Of a DNA stretch of 13,346 nt, positions 4,815-12,609 are shown piece after piece. The translations under genes and the position numbers were made by a program. This DNA comes from Candidatus Uhrbacteria bacterium RIFOXYB12_FULL_58_10. GTDB taxonomy: Bacteria > Patescibacteriota > Patescibacteriia > 2-12-FULL-57-11. The first letter of the stretch is position 1, and each line of letters starts with the position of its first letter. A model generated the notes under the pieces. It saw only the letters and a list, made by a program, of their open reading frames with translations. It did no database searches and was not told the DNA's origin. Location: the NCBI GenBank assembly GCA_943359495.1, contig CALRHY010000012.1, forward strand, positions 1 through 13,346. Direction: 5' to 3'.

Positions 4815-7691
4815 ATGCGCTCCTCTTTTTTGTTTTCGTTTTCTGTTGCCATTCTGCTTCTTCCCTCCGTCACCGCAGCAACGTCGCCGGTAGTCATCAC
4901 GGAGATTTCCCCCGTCGGTAGTGCAACACATGAATGGATTGAGGTGCAAAATATTTCAGCGGTTTCAACCGATCTGACAAAGTGGAAATTCTGGGAAGCA
5001 AACACGAATCACACTCTAAAGGCATTCCAAGGACCAAGTGTCCTCGCGGCATCCTCAACAGCAATCATCGCAGAAGACGCTGCAACATTTCTCCTCGACC
5101 ATCCAACGAGCACATTAGCGGTCTTTGATTCATCTTGGAGTTCACTTGCTGATACTGGCGAACAAATAGGATTGCGCGATGCGTCGGGGACACTCGTCGA
5201 AGACATCACCTATCCGGATACGAACGGCGTCCCTATAGAAAGGACAGATGTCTTTAGTGATGCGACAACAGCAACATGGTGTGAAGAAACGACAGCGACC
5301 CCGGGAATTGCAAACAGCTGTCCGCTTATTCTACCCATATCCATCGTGCCGCCAACACCATCGCTAGCAACAGGAACGCCACAACTAGTTCTCTCTGAAA
5401 TTTTTCCCGCTCCTGCAAGTGGCGGAGAGGAGTGGATTGAAGTATGGAATGCAGGAGACGGAACAGTACTTGCGGGCAACTGCGCGCTAACCGATGCGAA
5501 AAGTACCATCGCCACTTTTACGACAGATATCCCAGCACAGACGTATGCGGTTGCCACACTGAGTAGTGCAAAACTCAATAATAGTGGAGATACCGTATCC
5601 CTTCTCTGCGGTGGCGTGACGGTCGATAGCGTCGTGTATGGAACATCCGCACTTCCCGCTCCTGATACAGAAGAAAGTATTGCCCGTACGTCCATTCCGA
5701 GTGGCGTCTGGACGATCACCACAACACCGACAGCAGACGCCGACAACAACATCACTGCACCCATAGCCACAACACCCTCAGCGACGAAAAGCGGAGTGCA
5801 AACACAAACGCGAACATACGCGGTTGGCAGAATACTGGTGAACGAAATTTTTCCCGGAGACGCGCAAACGGCATGGATCGAACTAGCGAACCCGGAAAAC
5901 CATACACTCTCACTTGATGGATGGAAGTTGATCGTGAACACCGACGCGCCTATTTCTCTCACCGGAACGCTCGCAGCAAGCAGTCATGTTGTCATCGACC
6001 ATCTACAGTCTGCTGTGGAAGGAATACGAGGCATCGCATTACTTGTTGATCCAGAAGGCTACACCAGCGAAGAAGTGATGTGGGGTTCGGCGGATGCAAC
6101 AACAGAAAATAATGCTCCTCCAACAACACAGACTGGCACAAGTATTGCTCGTTTGTTTGATGCCTTCTCAAGCGGGAATCCTGGCGTGGATTTTACTGAA
6201 ACGGCAACACCAACGCTGAAAGCACAAAACATCATTACCGCAACGCGAAACGAAGCACTGGCACTTTTCTTCTCAGAAATCCTCCCAGATCCCGCCGGAC
6301 CCGACGGCGCTGCAGAATTTATTGAAATCGAAAACCGAAGCAGTAGCACCGTATCTACTGCAGGCTGGCACATCGCAATCGGCAACCGCAAACCACAATC
6401 AGTACCAACAAAAGAGATCGCCGCAGCAAGTGTTCGTGTGTTCTTCCGATCAGAAACACATCTTGCACTTCCGAACGCCGGCGCGGACCTCACCCTTTTT
6501 GGACCGGACGGACGAGTGGCCGACACACTCCACTATCTTGGCGCAGATTCCGGAATCGCGTTTGTTCGCAAAGATGACATCTGGGCATGGACGACAACAC
6601 CGACCCCAGATCTCCCCAACACGATCGTGAAACCAAACCATCCTCCCCACCCTGTCATCCAAGTCACGGACCCTGAAACACCCGGCGAACCTTTTCTCTT
6701 TGATGCAGGAGATGCCTGGGACGAAGACGGCCCACTTCGTAGCATTCTCTGGGATATGGGTGACGGCACGACCAGCACTACAACCTCAACCGCACATTCC
6801 TTTCCCGCAGCCGGACGTCATCGAGTGAAACTGACAGTCTTTGATGAGGCGGGCATTTCTGCGTCTGCAGAACGTTCCGTCGCCGTGGCGAAAAATGATC
6901 TTGAGACTGCGCTCGCTGCGACAGAGTCAGACGATGGCTCTCCGACTGGCACCCCACGCGTCCTCGGTGCGACAACCACAAAAAAAGCTGTGAAAAAAAA
7001 GACTGTAAAAAAAGCAGTTTCACACATCGAACAAAGGCAAGGGACGTTGTTGGTTGAACCAGGTATCCTCGGCGTCCGCATGGTTGCCCTCCATACAGCG
7101 AACGGTTTTCTCCTGCTTGAAGTCCCAAAACAACATGTCGACCTTCATCGTGGCGACGTTCTTATGGCCATAGGAAGAGAAAAACAACGGTCCGGAAAAA
7201 CGTTTTTCTCAGCAACTGCGATCACTGTCGCCCACGGCAGCCCTCCCGGACCAACAACTGTTGCCGATCTAGAGGACACGGAACCTCTTATTCCCTACAG
7301 CCTCATTCACGTACAAGGGACCGTGCTCGAACATAAAGCCTCACGTCTCACAATTGGGAACCAGGGCGAAATCTCGGTTGTACTTCCAAAAGGTTTTCCC
7401 TCGCGCGCCGGAACACTGACAGAGGCAGAAGTGACTGCCACGGGCATTGTCCGTCCGGCTGCCTCAGGCGGCATGGAGATTGTTGCCCGCGATCAAAAAG
7501 ACGTTGTGATCCTTTCCGCACCGCCGCCGGTAGAAAAGAAAAAAGAAGTAGCCCCTCTCTCTCCCGCAAGCGCAGGTGTCACCGGTGCTGTCGGCGGGGT
7601 CCTTATGTCCAGCGGTTGGGGTGCTACTGCCGCGTTGCGACGGCGTGCGCTTGCGCTTCTCACACGCATTCGAAAGCCGCTGATCAATTAA
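4815..7691 (+). CDS. Large exported surface protein: four lamin-tail domains, PKD domain, OB-like domain, C-terminal membrane segment
   Basis: 958 residues. Signal peptide at 1-22. Four LTD-like repeats start with a 'hxSEIhPxxxxxEWIEhxN' pattern: about 25-165 (VVITEISPVGSATHEWIEVQN), 187-305 (LVLSEIFPAP...EEWIEVWN), 335-465 (ILVNEIFPGD...AWIELAN) and 482-600 (LFFSEILPDP...EFIEIEN). A PKD-like domain at 609-692 has DAGDAWDEDG and WDMGDG. A Lys-rich linker (722-733) leads to a beta-rich region (740-900) that resembles an OB-type nucleic-acid-binding fold. A Pro/Lys stretch, a short Gly/Ala/Val hydrophobic segment (about 916-932) and an Arg-rich tail end the protein, as expected for membrane anchoring with the domains outside. 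LTDs in bacteria often accompany exported nucleases and adhesins; no nuclease motif is visible here. No SD precedes the ATG. Likely role: adhesion or binding of extracellular material (inference). Confidence 0.9.
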   Translation: MRSSFLFSFSVAILLLPSVTAATSPVVITEISPVGSATHEWIEVQNISAVSTDLTKWKFWEANTNHTLKAFQGPSVLAASSTAIIAEDAATFLLDHPTSTLAVFDSSWSSLADTGEQIGLRDASGTLVEDITYPDTNGVPIERTDVFSDATTATWCEETTATPGIANSCPLILPISIVPPTPSLATGTPQLVLSEIFPAPASGGEEWIEVWNAGDGTVLAGNCALTDAKSTIATFTTDIPAQTYAVATLSSAKLNNSGDTVSLLCGGVTVDSVVYGTSALPAPDTEESIARTSIPSGVWTITTTPTADADNNITAPIATTPSATKSGVQTQTRTYAVGRILVNEIFPGDAQTAWIELANPENHTLSLDGWKLIVNTDAPISLTGTLAASSHVVIDHLQSAVEGIRGIALLVDPEGYTSEEVMWGSADATTENNAPPTTQTGTSIARLFDAFSSGNPGVDFTETATPTLKAQNIITATRNEALALFFSEILPDPAGPDGAAEFIEIENRSSSTVSTAGWHIAIGNRKPQSVPTKEIAAASVRVFFRSETHLALPNAGADLTLFGPDGRVADTLHYLGADSGIAFVRKDDIWAWTTTPTPDLPNTIVKPNHPPHPVIQVTDPETPGEPFLFDAGDAWDEDGPLRSILWDMGDGTTSTTTSTAHSFPAAGRHRVKLTVFDEAGISASAERSVAVAKNDLETALAATESDDGSPTGTPRVLGATTTKKAVKKKTVKKAVSHIEQRQGTLLVEPGILGVRMVALHTANGFLLLEVPKQHVDLHRGDVLMAIGREKQRSGKTFFSATAITVAHGSPPGPTTVADLEDTEPLIPYSLIHVQGTVLEHKASRLTIGNQGEISVVLPKGFPSRAGTLTEAEVTATGIVRPAASGGMEIVARDQKDVVILSAPPPVEKKKEVAPLSPASAGVTGAVGGVLMSSGWGATAALRRRALALLTRIRKPLIN

Positions 7692-7706
7692 TTCTTACGA
7701 GTGTGT

Positions 7707-7832
7707 ATGAAAGGAGGTGGTGCTGCCCCTTTTCTATGGGCAATCATGGATAACAAACGTTCTGCAACTTCTGCCACGGTCGAGCCCTTGTTCGGTCGTG
7801 GCAGAAACCAACAAAGTAGAGGCCTGTCGTGA
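7707..7832 (+). CDS. Possible 41-residue ORF overlapping the lipoprotein start
   Basis: The ATG at 7707 opens 41 codons (begins MKGGGAAPFLWAIMDNKRSA), ending at TGA 7830-7832. That stop overlaps the GTG start of the lipoprotein gene as GTGA, an arrangement typical of translational coupling. No SD precedes it. The sequence contains a 10-bp inverted repeat that may be the reason this stretch exists. Could be a coupling leader or chance. Confidence 0.2.
   Translation: MKGGGAAPFLWAIMDNKRSATSATVEPLFGRGRNQQSRGLS
7769..7806. repeat. 10-bp inverted repeat in the lipoprotein leader
   Basis: TTCTGCCACG (7769-7778) and CGTGGCAGAA (7797-7806) pair exactly around an 18-nt loop. No T-run follows on either strand, so it is not an intrinsic terminator. 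It ends 22 nt before the lipoprotein start and just before its SD (AGAGG at 7818-7822). It may be a regulatory or mRNA-stabilising hairpin separating the upstream LTD gene from the lipoprotein gene. Confidence 0.6.
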
Positions 7833-8743
7833 AACATCCATCTCGTTCTTTTTGTTCTTTTCTCTTCGTCCTCGCCGCGGTGCTGATCGCCAACATGGCT
7901 GGCTGCCGCAACGACTGGAAGGGGGTTCCGGGAAAAACCTGGGATCCCGGAGCGCACATGCCGCTGCCGGCGGAGCCGTTCGGCGACCAAGGCAGCGGCG
8001 GGAATCCGTACAACCAAAACGCAGGTGGCGACAACAGCGCCACAGACACCGTTGGCGTTGGTGGCTTTGGCGGAAGCGAACCTACACAGACCGACGAACT
8101 GCCGCACATCTTCGTGAGCGGCTTTCTCCTCTGGACGTGTGACATGGAGCCGCCACAAATCGAGATTCCACGCGAGACTCCAAACATCGGTTGTCGCGCA
8201 GCCATGCACGTTACCCCGTATTGGGAAGACGGAGATGGCAACATGGAAGAAACCTCCGCGGTGGTCGCCTGGTTCAGCGACGATCCTGATTGGGCTACCG
8301 TCAACGCCCCTGGTTGGATTAATGATCACGAAGTCGCATGGGGATTGGGAAGTGCGGATCTATTCGACGGTGATGGAGTCTACGAACCCCAGACACTCTT
8401 TCATGCCTGCACCACAAACGAGTGCCTTCCAGCAGATGTTGCCTGTGCACCGTTGGTCTGCTCGGAACCGATCGCCGTCTCCGGCATAATAAGCCTCGAA
8501 GGAATGTGGTGGATGGCGACGGATGCAGATCCAACACCGCTCCCACTCACCATCTTCCAGGATGGACGTGTGCTGACCATTGCACCCTGGTTCGAACAGG
8601 GATCGGTGAACGGCGCCAACGTCTCTTGGTCTGCCGAGAATCAAATCTTCCAAGGTGTCTTGGCCAACCGGGAATACGTTTCTGGCCTCCGCTGGGACGA
8701 GATGGCACTCAACGTCATCGGCACCTGGGAAGCGTGGCGCTAG
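7829..8743 (+). CDS. Secreted lipoprotein with six conserved-looking cysteines, function unknown
   Basis: 304 residues from GTG 7829, with SD AGAGG at 7818-7822. Residues 1-26 form a lipoprotein signal: basic start, hydrophobic core FLFVLAAVLI, then MAGC with Cys26 as the lipidation site. A flexible Gly/Asn/Ser linker (about 52-84) leads to the mature domain. It carries six further cysteines (104, 122, 194, 199, 206, 211), enough for three disulfides. The C-terminal part (about 222-304) is beta-rich with many Trp and ends GTWEAWR. I do not recognise the family; the layout resembles orphan lipoproteins of predatory or myxobacterial-type genomes. No internal promoter is clear, so it may be read through from the LTD gene 137 nt upstream. 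A terminator follows at once. Codon use looks more G+C-rich than in the LTD gene. Confidence 0.8.
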   Translation: MKHPSRSFCSFLFVLAAVLIANMAGCRNDWKGVPGKTWDPGAHMPLPAEPFGDQGSGGNPYNQNAGGDNSATDTVGVGGFGGSEPTQTDELPHIFVSGFLLWTCDMEPPQIEIPRETPNIGCRAAMHVTPYWEDGDGNMEETSAVVAWFSDDPDWATVNAPGWINDHEVAWGLGSADLFDGDGVYEPQTLFHACTTNECLPADVACAPLVCSEPIAVSGIISLEGMWWMATDADPTPLPLTIFQDGRVLTIAPWFEQGSVNGANVSWSAENQIFQGVLANREYVSGLRWDEMALNVIGTWEAWR

Positions 8744-8750
8744 CTCGCTT

Positions 8751-8798
8751 GCCGCGGCACGATAGTGGAACCGCTCCATGATCGCGCCGCGGTTTTTT
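8751..8798 (+). terminator. Intrinsic terminator of the lipoprotein gene
   Basis: CCGCGGC (8752-8758) pairs with GCCGCGG (8786-8792), followed by TTTTTT (8793-8798). The 27-nt apical part has only patchy pairing. The design, a short GC stem with a long apical loop, matches the terminator at 4540-4585. Confidence 0.8.
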
Positions 8799-8871
8799 CT
8801 TTGTACGACCCTGTATCTCATGCTTTGAAACCTGTATCCTTGATTCGATAGACACCATTCCCTATTTCTTC

Positions 8872-10308
8872 ATGCCTTCCTCCGCACAACGCGTCTTTCG
8901 CCACACATTGCTCCAAATCATGAGCAGGGCCATTGGTACTGCGCTTGGTCTTGTGGCAGTCAGCCTTATCGGGCGCAGTCTTGGTACGGCTGGCTTTGGT
9001 GCGTATACATCCATTACCGCCTATCTGAGTGTCTTCGCGATCCTTGCAGACTTCGGTGTCTCAACCACGATCGTTGCCATGCTTTCAGAAAAAGACGCGA
9101 ACGAAGAACAGCTTGCGCGGAACGCACTTGGACTTCGTATTGCACTTACCCTTGGAGGTCTGCTCGCCGCAATCGCAATTGTTCCCTTCACCCCCTACAG
9201 CCTAGAAATCAAATACGGGATCGTTTTAATGACGCTTTCGTTTTTTGGCATTTCCGTCAACCAAATACAGACCGCCTTTTTCCAGCGCCACGTCCGCATG
9301 GACCGACCGGCGATCGCCGAAATCTCTGGGCGCGTCTTGCTCGTTCTTGGAATCTGGATTGCAGTCAGTCTCAAACTCGCGTTGGTTGGCATTTTACTTG
9401 CAGTTATTTTTTCTAATGTCCTTCACGCAATTATTGCCGCATTTTTATTAAAGGGCATCGCGCCATTTCGCCCCGCCGCAAATTTTGCCGTGTGGCGAAT
9501 CATTCTTACCCGTGCCTGGCCGGTTGGCGCGTCGATCGCACTCAACTTGATCTACCTCCGTGCAGACACGGTCATTCTTTCTTGGACACATTCGCAAACA
9601 GAGGTCGGCATCTATGGAATGGCATACCGCGTCATAGATGTGCTCACTGTCCTCCCCATGCTTTTCATGGGAATTGTCCTTCCTTTTCTGGCAACCGCCT
9701 GGTCCTACAACGACAGCGAACGCTTTACTCGCACACTCACGAACGCCCTCAACGCACTCGTCCTTGGAGCTGCGCCGCTCGCAGCCGGAGCGCTCGTACT
9801 CGGCCCAGACCTGCTGGCGCTTGTTGCCGGGGAACCATTCCGTACCTCGGGCCATGTTTTACAACTACTGATCTTTGGCGTTGCGGCAATTTTTGTCGGC
9901 GCAGCATTCACGCACACCATCGTCGCCGTGCAAGCGCAGCGTCGCATGCTCCTTCCGCTTGCCATTGATGCAATTCTTTCGCTTGCACTCTACGTTCTTC
10001 TCATCCCCCGCTTCGGGATGTGGGCAGCAGGAAGCATCACTGTCTTCTCCGAAATCTTTGCAGCAGGTGCAGCAATCACCATCGCGTATCGTTCTTCTCA
10101 CGCCCATCCATCATGGAATATTCCTGTTCGTGCAGTGATTGCCTCCTGCATTATGGCACTCGTACTTTTTGCTGTTCCGACAGTGCCACTGGCTCTCCGT
10201 TTGCTCCTCGGCGTCTTGGTATATAGTGCGGCCGCATTTGCCACCGGAGCCGTTCGTCCGCAGACGCTCCGAGAATTGCTGTCACTAAAAAATTCCTCAA
10301 CGTCATAA
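8872..10308 (+). CDS. Wzx-like polysaccharide flippase (MOP/MviN superfamily)
   Basis: 478-residue integral membrane protein with about 12-14 hydrophobic helices. The N-terminal pattern (LLQIMSRAIGTALGLVAVSLIGRSLGTAGFGAYTS, residues 13-47) is the usual first-helix signature of oligosaccharide flippases (G-x-x-G-F-G-x-Y). It is followed by FAILADFGVSTTIV, and residues around 227-258 carry the LRADTVILSW and VGIYGMAYRV pattern of this family. The length is normal. Its role is to move lipid-linked glycan units across the cytoplasmic membrane. The ATG at 8872 has no SD. A possible promoter is TTGAAA (8825-8830) with TAGACA 18 nt downstream, but this is weak. The next gene is a Wzy/WaaL-like protein on the same strand about 120 nt on, separated by a palindromic repeat; the two probably serve one glycan pathway. 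Confidence 0.9.
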   Translation: MPSSAQRVFRHTLLQIMSRAIGTALGLVAVSLIGRSLGTAGFGAYTSITAYLSVFAILADFGVSTTIVAMLSEKDANEEQLARNALGLRIALTLGGLLAAIAIVPFTPYSLEIKYGIVLMTLSFFGISVNQIQTAFFQRHVRMDRPAIAEISGRVLLVLGIWIAVSLKLALVGILLAVIFSNVLHAIIAAFLLKGIAPFRPAANFAVWRIILTRAWPVGASIALNLIYLRADTVILSWTHSQTEVGIYGMAYRVIDVLTVLPMLFMGIVLPFLATAWSYNDSERFTRTLTNALNALVLGAAPLAAGALVLGPDLLALVAGEPFRTSGHVLQLLIFGVAAIFVGAAFTHTIVAVQAQRRMLLPLAIDAILSLALYVLLIPRFGMWAAGSITVFSEIFAAGAAITIAYRSSHAHPSWNIPVRAVIASCIMALVLFAVPTVPLALRLLLGVLVYSAAAFATGAVRPQTLRELLSLKNSSTS

Positions 10309-10318
10309 AAACTTTTAT

Positions 10319-10414
10319 TGTCATTCCCGCGGAGGCGGCCCCAAAGGGGACCCTTCGGGTGAATCCAGCGTGTCGGTTCCGACATCGTGGATCCCCTTCT
10401 TCAAGGGGATGACA
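10319..10414. repeat. REP-like palindromic repeat element (multi-hairpin)
   Basis: The outer ends TGTCATTCCC (10319-10328) and GGGGATGACA (10405-10414) pair, allowing one G-T. Inside are CCCC-AAA-GGGG (10339-10349), ACCC-TTC-GGGT (10350-10360), the dyad TGTCGG-TT-CCGACA (10371-10384) and a perfect ATCCCCTT-CTTC-AAGGGGAT (10391-10410). The 'CATTCCCGCGGAGGCGG ... GAATCCAG ... GGGGATGACA' framework is that of a widespread intergenic repeat. The first arm appears interrupted by about 20 nt that form two extra hairpins. It fills the gap between the flippase and ligase genes. Confidence 0.7.
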
Positions 10415-10426
10415 TTGAACAAACAC

Positions 10427-11695
10427 ATGTCTTTCCTCTGCTTCCTCCTTTTTTTTCTCACGATATACGTTTCGTGGAAAAAACCGACATACGCTGCCCT
10501 ACCCGTCATCGCAGCACTTCCTGCGTATCTTTTCCGCACATCTGTTTTTGGATTTCCCACAACATTTCTTGAGGCGGTCCTTCTTGGTTCGGCCTGTGGC
10601 TATTACGCTGGACTGTTGATGCGTCGCCATGCAAACAACGACGCGCTGCGCGATATCCAAAAAAATCCGTTCTTCTGGCCCTCGCTTGCACTGCTTGCTG
10701 TCGCCACAATCGCGGTCTTCGTTGCAACAGATACGCGGGCAGCGATTGGCGTCTGGCGAGCATATTTCCTGGAACCGATTCTTCTGTTACCAGTCTTCGT
10801 CGCAACTTTGAAAAACACGACGGCGCGTGCATGGACGTTCCGTCTTTTGGCAGGAGAAATCATCTGTCTTGCCATCGTTGCTGTCTTCCAAAAAATTGGT
10901 GTGTTCGCAATCGTCGAACCATGGACACTTGAACGACGCGCAACCAGCATCTATCCATTCCCCAATGCGCTCGGACTTTTTGTCGGACCGCTCATCGCTT
11001 TTTTTGCAACGCTCGCCGCTCGTCATACGCAGCAAACGCGTGACCGTTGGTTGTTTGCTTCTGCTACATGCGCCGGGTTTGTGGCAATCCTTGCATCCAA
11101 AACAGATGGCGCGATCGGCGCAGCAGCGTTTGCGATTGCCCTACTTGGCGTATTGTCGACACGCCGCATTCGACAAGCAACCATTGCCGCTGTCTGCATA
11201 GTTCTTCTTGCCATGGCAGCGATTGCTCCTATCCGCACGAAAGTCGTTGAGACGCTGACCTTTCAGGATTGGTCCGGTACGGTCCGGCGGGTGATGTGGA
11301 AAGAAACGATAGAGATGATCAAAACTCAGCCACTGTTTGGCGCTGGGCTTTCTGGATACAAAACCGCAGTCGCACCATTCCACAAAGATCCCAAAGTGGA
11401 AATTTTCCAGTACCCGCACACACTCCTACTAAATATTTGGACGGAGCTCGGGGTACTCGGCCTCGCTGTCTGGATATGGATCCTTGTTGTTTTCATACGT
11501 CTCCTCGCGCCGCGCAAACGAGATGACACCTCCCCGTACCACCTCGCTGCAGCACTTGCCTTACTCACACTCCTCATCCACGGACTCGTCGACGTTCCCT
11601 ATTTCAAAAACGACCTCGCGCTCCTGACCTGGTTTCTCCTCCTGATTCCCGCGGCAATAAGCAATAGACACCAACCACACCACATGGTATCGTAG
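10427..11695 (+). CDS. O-antigen ligase/polymerase-like membrane protein (Wzy_C type)
   Basis: 423 residues from ATG 10427, with about 10-12 membrane helices. The family mark is the periplasmic-loop motif near the C-terminus: FGAGLSGYKTAV followed by FQYPHTLLLNIWTELGVLGL, matching the 'G.G...y ... HN.yL....E.G..Gl' signature of O-antigen ligases and polymerases. It would link or polymerise lipid-linked glycans delivered by the upstream flippase. The frame is open back to GTG 10370, but codons 1-15 there lie in the palindromic repeat, so ATG 10427 (or ATG 10409, whose codon belongs to the repeat's end) is preferred. The mature start, MSFLCFLLFFLTIYVSWKK, is a good first helix. No well-placed SD. 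Whether it is a ligase (WaaL) or polymerase (Wzy) cannot be told from sequence. Confidence 0.88.
   Translation: MSFLCFLLFFLTIYVSWKKPTYAALPVIAALPAYLFRTSVFGFPTTFLEAVLLGSACGYYAGLLMRRHANNDALRDIQKNPFFWPSLALLAVATIAVFVATDTRAAIGVWRAYFLEPILLLPVFVATLKNTTARAWTFRLLAGEIICLAIVAVFQKIGVFAIVEPWTLERRATSIYPFPNALGLFVGPLIAFFATLAARHTQQTRDRWLFASATCAGFVAILASKTDGAIGAAAFAIALLGVLSTRRIRQATIAAVCIVLLAMAAIAPIRTKVVETLTFQDWSGTVRRVMWKETIEMIKTQPLFGAGLSGYKTAVAPFHKDPKVEIFQYPHTLLLNIWTELGVLGLAVWIWILVVFIRLLAPRKRDDTSPYHLAAALALLTLLIHGLVDVPYFKNDLALLTWFLLLIPAAISNRHQPHHMVS
11665..11693 (+). promoter_or_regulatory. Promoter of tRNA-Ser and probably gpmA, inside the end of the ligase gene
   Basis: TAGACA (11665-11670, 5/6), 17-nt spacer, TATCGT (11688-11693, 4/6). 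It overlaps the last codons of the ligase gene. Transcription would begin near 11700, about 27 nt before tRNA-Ser. Confidence 0.5.
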
Positions 11696-11726
11696 CCGCG
11701 CTTTTTTCAGCGTTTCTGCCTAGTGC

Positions 11727-11813
11727 GGAGAGGTGCGAGAGTGGTTGAATCGGACGGTCTCGAAAACCGTTATGCCTGCAAAGGCATCGAGGGTTCGAAT
11801 CCCTCCCTCTCCG
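11727..11813 (+). tRNA. tRNA-Ser (anticodon CGA)
   Basis: Acceptor GGAGAGG (11727-11733) pairs with CCTCTCC (11806-11812), with discriminator G11813. The anticodon arm is ACGGT-CTCGAAA-ACCGT, with CGA at 11761-11763. A long variable arm (TATGCCTGCAAAGGCATCG) and a T arm with GGTTCGAATCC are present, as expected of a class II tRNA. CCA is not encoded (CAG follows), unlike the Gly and Leu tRNAs in this window. Confidence 0.95.
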
Positions 11814-11841
11814 CAGTAGGCGGAATAAAAAGCGAATTGGT

Positions 11842-12468
11842 ATGCCACATCTTCTTCTTGTTCGTCATGGGAAATCGGAATGGAACAAACTTGGCCTTTG
11901 GACCGGCCGTGTCGATGTTGACCTCGCCGAGGAAGGAAGAGCGGAGGCACGAGCGGCCGCTGCGGTACTGCAAGAATTTTTTATACACGAAGCACATGTC
12001 TCTGCTTTAAAACGCGCGCAACAAACCTTGAGCGAAATACAAACAACACTTGGCCTTGCTGACCTCCCCATCAAGACCAACGCCGCGTTAAACGAACGGC
12101 ATTACGGGATCCATACAGGGAAAAATAAGTGGCAAGTGAAAGAAGAAGTGGGCGAGGAACTGTTTACAAAAATCCGACGCGGCTGGGATCACCCAATTCC
12201 AGAAGGAGAAACGTTAAAAGACGTCCACCAACGTGTCGTTCTCTACTACAACGATTTCATTGTCCCTTCGCTGCAAGAAGAAAAAAATGTCCTGATCGTC
12301 GCCCACGGAAATTCGCTCCGCGCGCTCATGAAGCACATTGAGAATATTTCTGATGAAGCGATTGCGGATGTTGAATTGCAGACCGCGGAGGCCTGTTGCT
12401 ATCTCCTATCAAACGATGGAACATTTGTCTCAAAAGAAATGCGGTTCGGTGGCGAGAAAAAAGGATAG
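11842..12468 (+). CDS. gpmA: 2,3-bisphosphoglycerate-dependent phosphoglycerate mutase
   Basis: 208 residues, a compact member of the histidine phosphatase superfamily that interconverts 3- and 2-phosphoglycerate in glycolysis. LVRHGKSEWN (6-15) carries the catalytic His9 that is phosphorylated. WTGRVDVDLAEEG (20-32) and SALKRAQQT (54-62) match the family. LNERHYGIHTGKNK (83-96) contains the acid Glu85, Arg86 and Tyr88. VAHGNSLRALMKH (153-165) holds the second active-site His155. It is shorter than the E. coli enzyme (250), mainly because of a shortened middle insertion and C-terminus. No SD precedes the ATG. The start lies only 28 nt after tRNA-Ser, so the tRNA and gpmA are probably one transcript, with tRNA 3' processing creating the mRNA 5' end. 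Confidence 0.93.
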   Translation: MPHLLLVRHGKSEWNKLGLWTGRVDVDLAEEGRAEARAAAAVLQEFFIHEAHVSALKRAQQTLSEIQTTLGLADLPIKTNAALNERHYGIHTGKNKWQVKEEVGEELFTKIRRGWDHPIPEGETLKDVHQRVVLYYNDFIVPSLQEEKNVLIVAHGNSLRALMKHIENISDEAIADVELQTAEACCYLLSNDGTFVSKEMRFGGEKKG

Positions 12469-12487
12469 GAACGCTTTTTTGCGTCCA

Positions 12488-12516
12488 TTCTCCTCTTCTC
12501 CACGCTTTGCTATACT
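12488..12516 (+). promoter_or_regulatory. Probable galU promoter
   Basis: A good -10 TATACT (12511-12516, 5/6) preceded at 17 nt by TTCTCC (12488-12493, 3/6). It lies between the gpmA stop and galU and is bracketed by an 8-bp inverted repeat (GCGTCCAT 12481-12488 and ATGGACGC 12538-12545). Confidence 0.45.
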
Positions 12517-12609
12517 TTAAGGCGTATTGAAGCGGCGATGGACGCATTTTTTGCTTCCGAACACGCGTCCAGATTTTCCCTTTCTTACTCCCCTACTCTC
12601 GTCGACCGT

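Noticed and set aside
5210..5962. 250-codon minus-strand ORF inside the LTD gene
   Set aside because: Antisense shadow of the LTD repeats; its Val/Ser-rich product reflects the plus-strand codon pattern.
7688..8329. 213-codon and 186-codon minus-strand ORFs over the lipoprotein
   Set aside because: They overlap a gene with a convincing lipobox and terminator on the plus strand, and run through the intercistronic hairpin.
12468..12486. Hairpin GGAACGC-TTTTTT-GCGTCC after gpmA as a terminator
   Set aside because: The T-run forms the loop and does not follow the stem, and the stem has a bulge; not a standard intrinsic terminator.
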